A stretch of 36,439 nt of DNA, taken from positions 1-36,439 of the forward strand of contig JAUXAJ010000015.1 in NCBI GenBank assembly GCA_030620005.1, in the 5' to 3' direction. The position numbers were made by a program, and so were the translations under genes. The notes under the pieces are model-generated. The model did no database searches, was not told where the DNA came from, and worked only from the letters and a program-made list of their open reading frames with translations. Position 1 is the stretch's first letter; each line of letters begins with the position of its first letter. Positions 24,856 through 32,240 of this stretch are shown here, piece by piece. This DNA is from Promethearchaeota archaeon. GTDB lineage: Archaea > Asgardarchaeota > Lokiarchaeia > Sigynarchaeales > SOKP01.

Positions 24856-25359
24856 ATGAAAATTGAAGATCACATTTTTGAAGGTAGAATAAAAGAATTT
24901 GAACAGATATTCATGGAGTACATAATGGAAACTGGAATTGCTAAGGGTACTTCGCCAAAAATGCAAGTAATAATGGGTTATCTATCAATACATGGAAGAT
25001 TGACCCAAAAACAGCTAAGAGAATTGACGGATCTTTCAGCAGGCACGATATCTAAAAATCTCAAGAAAATTATACAGTTTGGTGGTCTTATTAGAAAAGA
25101 ACGAATCGAAGGAAAGAACGAATATAACTACATAATGACTACGATGTCGGAACTTGCTGGGAGAATATCAGATATTTATTCTAATGAATTTGTAGATCTT
25201 ATTACTTTCTTACGGGAAAAACTTGAGGAATTACAATACCATGAAGGAAAATATGGTCAAGAACTGCTTTCAGAAAGAATTCATGATTTGATTGTAACCA
25301 TCCAGACATTAAATAATATCTCTTCAGAAATAATGAAAATGTTAATGCCTAAAAAATAA
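24856..25359 (+). CDS. Winged-HTH regulator (GbsR/MarR-like), first of a tandem pair
   Basis: This 167-residue protein has a winged helix in the first 100 residues: SPKMQVIMGYLSIHGRLTQK, then LRELTDLSAGTISKNLKKII as the recognition helix and GGLIRKERIEGKNEYNYI as the wing. A helical C-terminal region follows (about residues 105-165), typical of a dimerisation domain in GbsR-type regulators. It overlaps in design with the next gene at 25375, from which it is separated by only 15 nt; the two are paralogues in one transcript. The upstream palindromes and the divergent condensation-domain gene suggest it regulates that gene and itself. The effector is unknown. Confidence 0.82.
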   Translation: MKIEDHIFEGRIKEFEQIFMEYIMETGIAKGTSPKMQVIMGYLSIHGRLTQKQLRELTDLSAGTISKNLKKIIQFGGLIRKERIEGKNEYNYIMTTMSELAGRISDIYSNEFVDLITFLREKLEELQYHEGKYGQELLSERIHDLIVTIQTLNNISSEIMKMLMPKK

Positions 25360-25374
25360 GTAAAATTTATTGAC

Positions 25375-25890
25375 ATGATTGAATTAGAGCTTTTTGACAG
25401 GGAAATTAAGAAGATTGAAGATGAAATAATAGAACATCTCATGAACTCATCATTAGCTACGAGTCGAGGCGAGTTTACATCCAAGATATTATTTTACTTC
25501 TTGACAAGAAGAGATTTAACTCAGAGAGTGCTAAAAGATCTTACAAGAATCTCAGGGGGTAAAATCTCCCAAGTAGTTAATGATTTAGTTAAGATGGGAC
25601 TGGTTGATATAACCAAAAGACCAAACAAGGGAGAAATAACATATTCTATGGTGTCCATTCAATCAGAGAATTTTAGGAGGGGTAATAACTTGATTAAAAC
25701 ATCTTTAAGTTGGGAAGATAAACTAAAGGCAATTAAAAAAGAATTGAAGCGAGATAAAGATGAGCTTCAAGGTTTAGTTGGTTATGATAAAATAACAACA
25801 ATTGTCAACCAAGAGTTAGCCTTGATAGGGCGTCGTAAACTATTTTTGGACATTTGGGAAAAACTCCGGCAAAAGCATGAAGCGAGCTAA
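25375..25890 (+). CDS. Winged-HTH regulator, second of a tandem pair
   Basis: This 171-residue protein shares the layout of the preceding gene: SKILFYFLTRRDLTQRVLKD then LTRISGGKISQVVNDLVKMG as the helix-turn-helix, GLVDITKRPNKGEITYSMVS as the wing, and a charged helical C-terminal domain with WEDKLKAIKKELKRDKDELQ. The N-terminal heptads suggest a helical arm. The pair may work as a heterodimer, which would explain keeping both adjacent. The start codon ATG lies 15 nt after the previous stop, without a strong ribosome-binding site, fitting translational coupling. Confidence 0.8.
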   Translation: MIELELFDREIKKIEDEIIEHLMNSSLATSRGEFTSKILFYFLTRRDLTQRVLKDLTRISGGKISQVVNDLVKMGLVDITKRPNKGEITYSMVSIQSENFRRGNNLIKTSLSWEDKLKAIKKELKRDKDELQGLVGYDKITTIVNQELALIGRRKLFLDIWEKLRQKHEAS

Positions 25891-25946
25891 TTCTATTTAA
25901 TATTCTTACTAAAAAATACTAGTTTGAGTTAAATTAAAATATGTAA

Positions 25947-26225
<279 letters not shown>

Positions 26226-26293
26226 ATTTGATGCTTTTAACTTTATAAAAAAAAAATCTTTTTATAAATTTGAAATTAAATTAATCACTTTGC

Positions 26294-27001
26294 TTATTTC
26301 TTTTTCATTATCATGTAGATAAGCCCAATCGTACTAATTGCGATAATTCCTAAGAAAATTGGAGGATCATATCCTGGAATTGCGTTATATTGGCCAATTT
26401 CAAAAATTATTTTTCCGCCATAGATCCATTCATATGAATCCAAAAGCCCCGTACTTGTATCAAAAGTTATTTTTATATCATATTTTTGAGACATAAAATG
26501 CTTAGGATTCGTTGTAACTGTATTATCTTCAACAATATAATGATCTGGATTTTGCCCAAAAGCTCCTTGTAAGTAGTACCCTACAGGAGTAGGACAAATA
26601 CGATAGATTTCAAAGAAATAATTTATATCAGTAGGATCTTTATAGAGTTTGAAATTATCATTAGCAGCGTCGGGAAGTTCATCAAAATCTGTAACGGTCC
26701 AATCCCAATACCTATATCTTACTCTCCAATAAGTCGTCTCCCCTTCAATATCATTGATAATGTACTTCTCCTTAGCACCCTTAATACTTTCTCCTCCTAC
26801 TTTTCTTATTTCAGACACCCAATTTGTTCCCAATACGGATTCTAAATCCTCTTCATTAACTATTTTAACTTCATAGATAAATTCACTCACATTTCCATCT
26901 TCAATGCCTAAAGAATACACAACACCGCGAGTGTTAATCATTGTGCCAATGGCAAATAAACTTAATAGCATGAAAGCAAATAAAAAATTTCTTGGTTTTA
27001 T
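26294..27001 (-). CDS. Surface protein with signal peptide and IPGY-type C-terminal sorting tail
   Basis: The N-terminus is a signal peptide (KPRNFLFAFMLLSLFAIGT), the body is a polar beta-rich domain with Trp/Tyr-rich strands (TTYWRVRYRYWDWTVTD), and the C-terminus is IPGYDPPIFLGIIAISTIGL ending in KKK. IPGY followed by a helix and basic residues is the tail I associate with Loki-type sorting signals, where an archaeosortase may process the protein. The first ATG in frame (26971) would cut the signal peptide in half. A strong GAGGTGA site (27008-27014) sits 6 nt before an in-frame ATA (27001) and 3 nt before an ATC, so a non-AUG start, or a mutated or misread ATG, is likely. The ATA is used here. 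The ligand or role is unknown. Confidence 0.7.
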   Translation of the reverse strand: MKPRNFLFAFMLLSLFAIGTMINTRGVVYSLGIEDGNVSEFIYEVKIVNEEDLESVLGTNWVSEIRKVGGESIKGAKEKYIINDIEGETTYWRVRYRYWDWTVTDFDELPDAANDNFKLYKDPTDINYFFEIYRICPTPVGYYLQGAFGQNPDHYIVEDNTVTTNPKHFMSQKYDIKITFDTSTGLLDSYEWIYGGKIIFEIGQYNAIPGYDPPIFLGIIAISTIGLIYMIMKKK

Positions 27002-27177
27002 GATGCTTCACCTCTTTTGTTACTTTTTAGAATAGATTTTTAGTAAATTTTCACCTAAATTTTTTTTTTTGTAAAATATAATATATTTACTTACTAATTA
27101 CTTAAGCTTTGCACTATAAAATATTTTGAATTAACAAGGCATAACATTTATAATCGGATTAATCTTTTATTTAAATC

Positions 27178-27873
27178 ATGACAGGAGATCCTAAAAAGTT
27201 TTCCGTGCCGGTATTAATATTATTTCTAATTTATGCTGATGCAGTTTTTGGATTTTTATTATTTTTCTTCTCGGGTTGGAACTTTCTCTGGTGGGAAGCG
27301 TGGGTTTTTTTAATAATTTTAACATTTTTAATGGGCTTTATGTTGTTTTGGCTGAATAAACACAACCCACAAATTCTTAGAAGCCGGACTTCGGTGAAGG
27401 GGATGATAAAAAAAGACATTATCCTCATGAGCTTGTTGATACCCTCTTTTTTCGCATTTTTTATTGTGGTTTGTCTAGATGGAGGGCGTTATCACTGGTC
27501 AACGGTTCCACTATGGGGTAAGATAATTGGCTTTATCGGTTTTGCTATTGGCTTTATCATTACAGTTTTAATCATGAAGGAAAATCCTTACGCTTCGAAA
27601 GTACTAAGGATTGATAAAGAGGGAGGACATAAAGTCATCACAACTGGACCTTACGCCGTTGTACGCCATCCAATGTATTCTGGATTTATATTGTGGTTTT
27701 TTTCAATGTCGATAGCATTAGGCTCTCTTTATGGTCTTATTCCAGTGGTATTCCTGACAATCATATTAATGATTCGAATTCTGATAGAGGAAAAATTATT
27801 ACACGAAAAGCTTGAAGGATACACGGAATACACCAAGAAAGTAAAAAAAAGACTTATTCCATGGATTTGGTAA
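27178..27873 (+). CDS. ICMT/PEMT-family membrane methyltransferase
   Basis: This 231-residue protein has about five membrane segments and the C-terminal catalytic signature of isoprenylcysteine carboxyl methyltransferase and phospholipid methyltransferase families: HKVITTGPYAVVRHPMYSGF, then EEKLLHEKLEGYTEYTKKVK and KRLIPWIW. The R-H-P and E-E pairs bind S-adenosylmethionine. Bacterial and archaeal members (often annotated as isoprenylcysteine methyltransferase-like) have no known CaaX substrate, and small lipids or thiols are possible. The gene stands alone with T-rich terminators after it. The start at 27178 is the first ATG of the frame and begins before the first helix. Confidence 0.85.
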   Translation: MTGDPKKFSVPVLILFLIYADAVFGFLLFFFSGWNFLWWEAWVFLIILTFLMGFMLFWLNKHNPQILRSRTSVKGMIKKDIILMSLLIPSFFAFFIVVCLDGGRYHWSTVPLWGKIIGFIGFAIGFIITVLIMKENPYASKVLRIDKEGGHKVITTGPYAVVRHPMYSGFILWFFSMSIALGSLYGLIPVVFLTIILMIRILIEEKLLHEKLEGYTEYTKKVKKRLIPWIW

Positions 27874-27900
27874 GTGTTATTAATTATTAAAATTTCTTGA

Positions 27901-27932
27901 TTTTTTTCTTTCTTTTTTTCTTTCTTTTTTTT
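27901..27932 (+). terminator. Pyrimidine-tract terminator after the methyltransferase gene
   Basis: A 32-nt stretch of T runs broken by single C residues begins about 28 nt after the stop codon. It is the usual archaeal terminator type and needs no stem. Confidence 0.6.
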
Positions 27933-27994
27933 AAAGTCTTTTTTAAAGTCTTCATCAATGTCTTTTAATTGGCGAAATGTCTCAAAAAATTTAT

Positions 27995-28021
27995 AAAAAA
28001 ATCTAAATTTTAGATTTTTTT
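27995..28021. terminator. 27-nt perfect palindrome, stem-T-tract terminator or bidirectional terminator
   Basis: AAAAAAATCTAAA and TTTAGATTTTTTT are perfect 13-nt arms around a single T. On the plus strand the 3' arm ends in seven T residues. It lies between the methyltransferase gene and the rubredoxin-fused oxidoreductase, 72 nt before the latter. It may terminate the upstream transcript or bind a dimeric regulator of the downstream gene. Confidence 0.5.
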
Positions 28022-28092
28022 CCAGCTGTTAGACCAAAAATATTGATTCTATAATGAAAATCTTAAAATAACATGAAAGGTGTATTAAAAAT

Positions 28093-29436
28093 ATGAAGGT
28101 CGTAATTATCGGAAATGGCGTTGCCGGAACGTTTACAGCGCAAAACGTCAGAAATCTTGACAATGACGTGGAAATAGAAATCATATCTCAAGAAAATTAT
28201 CCTTATTACACCAGAGTCAAACTTCCCGAATTTATATCAAGGCAAGTCACAGTCGAAGATTTAATAGTATTCAATAAAGATTGGTATGAAAGCAAAAACA
28301 TTAAAGTTAATTTAAACAAAAAAGTAAAAAGAATTCATACAAGACATAAGCACGTGTTAATAGAGAACCAAAAGGACCCCGTTTCTTACGATAAATTAGT
28401 ACTTGCAACGGGAAGCGTGCCTAACATTCCCCCAATTAAAAGCGCAGTAGAAATGCTAAAAAATGGTGTTTTTACTTTGCGTAATATTGATGACGCTTTA
28501 AAGATTCAAAGGTATTTAGAGAAAAAAGGTGTCAAAAAAGCAGTAATTATTGGAGGGGGTTTATTAGGTTTAGAATTAGCTAAACAAATTAAAAATTGCG
28601 GTTTAGATACAACCGTGGTTGAATTTTTTCCTAGGTTATTACCGCGGCAATTAGATGCTGAATGTGGGGATCTCCTTAAAAACGAAATTGAAAACATGGG
28701 GATCAAGGTGGTTCTAAATGCTGCTACTGAAGAGATCTTAGGGAATGGACTAGTAAAGGGAATACGACTAAAAGACGGGGAAGAATTTAATGCAGACGTT
28801 GTTCTCATACAAGCAGGAATAAGACCAACTATAGGTTTAGCTAAAGAGGCTAATTTAAATACGAATAGAGGGATTGTTGTTAACGAAATTCTGGAATCAA
28901 GCGTAAAGGACATATATGCTGTTGGAGATTGTGTGGAATATAAAAGTCAAACATGGGGGATCATTCCTGCCGCCATCGAACAATCCAAAATAGTAGCATC
29001 TACTGTACTTGGTAAAAAAGATATTCAATATAAAGGAACAATTCCAAAAAACACGCTTAAAATCATGGGGATCGATTTAACGTCAGTAGGAGTCTTCGAT
29101 CCCTCAAGCGAAGAGGGCGCTGGATGGGAGATCCTGAAGAAGGCGGATAAAGAAAATTGTTGCTATCAAAAAATTGTTTTAAAAGACAATAAATTGAAAG
29201 GGGCAATTCTTTTTGGCGATACAAAAGCCATAGCGTTTGTAAACAAAAATATTGGAGAAGAGGTTGGTATAAACGAGGTAAAAAATTTACTCGAACTATA
29301 TTCATGGATATGCGATAATTGTGGAGCTGATTACGATGAAGCTAAAATGGAAATTTTATTTGAAAAATTACCTGATGATTGGAAATGCCCTAATTGTAAA
29401 GGTCCAAAAGACAAATTTAAAAAAAATAAGCAATAA
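28093..29436 (+). CDS. FAD-dependent NAD(P)H oxidoreductase with C-terminal rubredoxin domain
   Basis: This 447-residue protein has two parts. Residues 1 to about 395 form a two-dinucleotide-binding flavoprotein: VVIIGNGVAGTFTAQNVRNL binds FAD, YDKLVLATGS is the family middle motif, KKAVIIGGGLLGLELAKQIK binds NAD(P)H, and DIYAVGDCVEY closes the FAD site. Residues from about 403 are a rubredoxin domain: YSWICDNCGADYDEA, then LPDDWKCPNCKGPKDKF, an FeS4 site. The fusion would let NADH reduce rubredoxin directly, feeding oxygen or peroxide reduction. A stand-alone rubredoxin-like gene follows 36 nt downstream in the same orientation. AAAGGTG about 11 nt upstream supports the ATG. Confidence 0.92.
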   Translation: MKVVIIGNGVAGTFTAQNVRNLDNDVEIEIISQENYPYYTRVKLPEFISRQVTVEDLIVFNKDWYESKNIKVNLNKKVKRIHTRHKHVLIENQKDPVSYDKLVLATGSVPNIPPIKSAVEMLKNGVFTLRNIDDALKIQRYLEKKGVKKAVIIGGGLLGLELAKQIKNCGLDTTVVEFFPRLLPRQLDAECGDLLKNEIENMGIKVVLNAATEEILGNGLVKGIRLKDGEEFNADVVLIQAGIRPTIGLAKEANLNTNRGIVVNEILESSVKDIYAVGDCVEYKSQTWGIIPAAIEQSKIVASTVLGKKDIQYKGTIPKNTLKIMGIDLTSVGVFDPSSEEGAGWEILKKADKENCCYQKIVLKDNKLKGAILFGDTKAIAFVNKNIGEEVGINEVKNLLELYSWICDNCGADYDEAKMEILFEKLPDDWKCPNCKGPKDKFKKNKQ

Positions 29437-29472
29437 AAATCAATTTAGATTCCTTGAAGAGAGGGGAAGACG

Positions 29473-29619
29473 ATGCCTATTTATCGCTGCAAGAAGTGTA
29501 ATTATCTCTACATCGACGATAAGAGAGAAGTTCCATTTGAAAAATTAGATGAGGATAAATATAAATGCCCGAGGTGCCGCGCTTCAAAAAGACTTTTCGA
29601 AAAATTATTAAACTCATGA
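29473..29619 (+). CDS. Small rubredoxin-like protein (48 aa)
   Basis: ATG to TGA encodes MPIYRCKKCNYLYID, then VPFEKLDEDKYKCPRCRASK and RLFEKLLNS. Two CxxC pairs separated by 22 residues match the shortened FeS4 fold of rubredoxin-like domains, and F-E-K-L-D-E-D-K-Y-K-C-P aligns with F-E-K-L-P-D-D-W-K-C-P of the fused domain in the upstream gene. It looks like a duplicate of that domain. GGGGAAG sits a few nt before the ATG. At 48 codons it falls below common gene-calling cut-offs, but the match and the spacing support it strongly. The pair probably forms one transcript supplying a reductase and its mobile electron carrier. Confidence 0.9.
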   Translation: MPIYRCKKCNYLYIDDKREVPFEKLDEDKYKCPRCRASKRLFEKLLNS

Positions 29620-29747
29620 ATTATAAACTCATGCTATAAAAAAAAATAAAATTATTATAATATATTAGAGCAAGAATTAAATTTTACTCATCGTTAGCTT
29701 TATTAATATTATAGGAATTAAAGAGAGTAAATCGAATTACGATTAAA

Positions 29748-29996
29748 ATGGATGAAAAGAAATTTTTATGCCATAAATGTAAGCACAACATTAAAAACAC
29801 TTCGTGTGGCGATAAAATAGGTTCGTTAATCAAAAACATTTCGGAAGCAACCGATTTGAAAATAGCTCAAGAAGACAATGATGTTGAATTCTTGAAACTC
29901 ACGTGTAAGATCGTCATGAAATATCCCGAGGAAAAGAATGCAATAAACCCAATGAATTGTAAGTATTACTTGAATGCCGCTCTTAGATTCAACTAA
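29748..29996 (+). CDS. Small Cys-rich protein, unknown function
   Basis: This 82-residue protein has five Cys: FLCHKCKHNIKNTSCGDK near the N-terminus, then LTCKIVMKY and NPMNCKYYLNAAL. The spacing C-x2-C...C...C...C could bind one zinc or an iron-sulfur cluster, and the shape resembles small archaeal proteins with a metal-bound knuckle near the redox operon. There is no membrane segment. The 128-nt spacer before it suggests its own promoter. It converges with the CoA-transferase gene, whose end is 13 nt away. Confidence 0.55.
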   Translation: MDEKKFLCHKCKHNIKNTSCGDKIGSLIKNISEATDLKIAQEDNDVEFLKLTCKIVMKYPEEKNAINPMNCKYYLNAALRFN

Positions 29997-30009
29997 CGTT
30001 TTTGATGAG

Positions 30010-31917
30010 TCATTCATACGAATTTTCTTTATCGAAAAAAACCTCGTAGAATAATTCGTGTTCTCCCGCTTCTGGAGGTATTATTTTTGTATAACCCCCT
30101 TTCCTTATAACTTGAACCGTTTTTTTATTTTGAACATGTATGTTCCCATAAAATCCTTTAATTCTTCGCTCCTTGGCAATAATGATTAAATGGTGATATA
30201 AGAAAGAAGCGATACCTTTTCCCCTGTATTCTTCCTTGACTATGAAACTAAATTCTGCCATGTTATTAAGGGGGTTGTAGTAATAGGATGCGTTTCCAAT
30301 CATTTCTTCTCTTCCAATATCGCCTATAAACGCTCCTATTGAAAAGATATCATAGTAATCAATATTTACTTCGTTTTGAGTTTTTGAATGAGTAAATTCT
30401 TTTTTGACCCCAAAAAATCTTAAATATCTATCTCTTTCGTTTAACGAATAATACAATTCTTTTAACAACGGCTCGTCGGTAGTTTTAACAGGACGAATAC
30501 TGACTTTTTCACCATCACTGATTTTGAAAAAGGTTTCATATTTAGAGGGGTATAAACAAATGCGCCCTGCCTCATCACATGACAAGATCTGATCAGAATA
30601 CACATAATTTAACTTTTTAGATTCGTCTAAAAGGTATTGCCTGAATTTTGGATGTGCGATACATATCAATTCAAGTACTCTTTCCCGGATTGATTTTCCG
30701 TGTAAATACGCAACACCCCATTCTGTAACAACGTAGTGAATATCAGCTCTAGATAAAATAACTCCCGCCCCTTCATCTAAATGAGGTACTATAGTTGAAA
30801 ACATTTCATTTTTTCTTGTTGACGATAGAACGATTATTGGTTTACCTCCCTTAGAAAAAGCGGCTCCTCGCATGAAATCGACAGTATCTCCTATCCCCGA
30901 ATAAAAATCGTAACCCTTAGTCGAAGCATTCACTTGTCCTGTCAAGTCAATTTGTAACGCTTGATTTATTGAAACCATCTTTTTATTCATTCCAATATAC
31001 TTAGGGTTGCAAACATAATCAGAAGAATAAAATTCGATGTAGGGATTATTATTGATAAAATCGTGTAGTCTTTTTGTTCCTAACGCAAAACTTGTAATTA
31101 TTTTTTCTGGATGAAAATTTTTCTTTCTACAAGTTAAAACGGAGTTTTCGATCAATGGAATCACATTATCTGTTATATAATGGCTATGCATGCCGAGATC
31201 TCTTTTGTCCATCAAAAATTTTAGGCAAGCGTTTGGTAAATATCCGTTTCCTATGTGGATTGTCGATTTATTTTCTATTAAATTCGCAACATTTTTGCCT
31301 ATTTTTTCGGTCACCCCATTTCTTTCTTTAAAATGAAATTCTAACAAAGGAACGTCATTACATGCGAAATAATCAATTTCTTTCATGTGAATGAAGCTAT
31401 TCCCTAAAGTTCTGGGCATTTGTGGGTTGATTTCTGCTATTGTAATGTAAGCAGATTGTGCAATTGGTTTTGTCACGTCTACATTTGTACCAAATGAGCA
31501 AAAACCGTAGCGACCTGGAGGAGATACTTGAATCAATGCTACATCGCAATTTTTTCTCCCTGAAAGAAATAATGATGGGATTTCACTTGCCAAGATTGGC
31601 GTATAATCTGCTTGTCCTCTATTAATTTCTTCACGGAGCGCCTTCCCTATAAAAAAGGCATTATGCCTGAATAAATCTTCTGCTTTATCTGCAAAATATT
31701 TTTCGGGGTTTATAGTTAAAAAATGGATTAATTCCGTGTCAATCAAAGCCATGGAAGATTTTATTAATTCAGATGTAAGTCCCTGCGGTTCTGAACAACC
31801 AGTACCGATAAATACTCTATTCCCAGGAATTATCTTTTTAATTGCTTCCTCAAGAGTAATCTCTTTATCCTTCCATTTATTCCTCCAATCACCATCTAAT
31901 GATTCCATATTTTCCAT
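30010..31917 (-). CDS. Acetyl-CoA hydrolase/CoA-transferase fused to a GNAT acetyltransferase domain
   Basis: This protein is 635 residues from the ATG at 31917, which has GGAG about 9 nt before it; the frame extends five codons to a TTG. Residues of about 10-430 are a Cat1-type CoA-transferase: ITLEEAIKKIIPGNRVFIGT at the start, AGVILSRADIHYVVTEWGVA with the catalytic Glu region, and GKSIRERVLELICIAHPKFR as the family C-terminal block. Residues of about 465-620 are a GNAT domain: VSIRPVKTTDEPLLKELYYS, then EEYRGKGIASFLYHHLIIIA with the acetyl-CoA loop. The first part would move CoA between acetate or other acyl groups; the second might acetylate a protein, possibly the adjacent acetyl-CoA synthetase, since Acs is classically controlled by lysine acetylation. 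That link is inference. Confidence 0.85.
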   Translation of the reverse strand: MENMESLDGDWRNKWKDKEITLEEAIKKIIPGNRVFIGTGCSEPQGLTSELIKSSMALIDTELIHFLTINPEKYFADKAEDLFRHNAFFIGKALREEINRGQADYTPILASEIPSLFLSGRKNCDVALIQVSPPGRYGFCSFGTNVDVTKPIAQSAYITIAEINPQMPRTLGNSFIHMKEIDYFACNDVPLLEFHFKERNGVTEKIGKNVANLIENKSTIHIGNGYLPNACLKFLMDKRDLGMHSHYITDNVIPLIENSVLTCRKKNFHPEKIITSFALGTKRLHDFINNNPYIEFYSSDYVCNPKYIGMNKKMVSINQALQIDLTGQVNASTKGYDFYSGIGDTVDFMRGAAFSKGGKPIIVLSSTRKNEMFSTIVPHLDEGAGVILSRADIHYVVTEWGVAYLHGKSIRERVLELICIAHPKFRQYLLDESKKLNYVYSDQILSCDEAGRICLYPSKYETFFKISDGEKVSIRPVKTTDEPLLKELYYSLNERDRYLRFFGVKKEFTHSKTQNEVNIDYYDIFSIGAFIGDIGREEMIGNASYYYNPLNNMAEFSFIVKEEYRGKGIASFLYHHLIIIAKERRIKGFYGNIHVQNKKTVQVIRKGGYTKIIPPEAGEHELFYEVFFDKENSYE

Positions 31918-32240
31918 GTCAAAAATCTCCAATAAATACTTGTTTAGTTTCCAATATTAAATTTGCATTTCATGCATATATATTTTCTATATATATTCAA
32001 TATTGCATTTATGAAAATGTTACTATAATGTTTAAAAATGATTCCATCTATTCTATTTTTAAAAAAATCACCATCAAAAACTTTTCGCATTAAAATTAGT
32101 AAAGGCTTAAAATTTATGAGTTATAAAAAGAGCCTTTAAAATTTCGTGTGAATTAAATTATTAAACAAATTGTTATTAAAAAAAATTAAATCAAATAATT
32201 ATAAAAACTAAAAAGAAAAACATGTTTATTGTGATGCAAA
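31918..32240. promoter_or_regulatory. Divergent promoter region between CoA-transferase and acs
   Basis: This 323-nt spacer must hold promoters in both directions. ATATATA-TTTTC-TATATAT (31976-31994) is a dyad and could be a TATA box for either strand. TAAAGGCT (32100-32107) and AGCCTTTA (32131-32138) form a perfect 8-bp inverted repeat with 23 nt between, about 103 nt before acs, each arm being followed by the same TTAAAATTT. This suits an operator or a 5'-leader stem. Confidence 0.45.
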
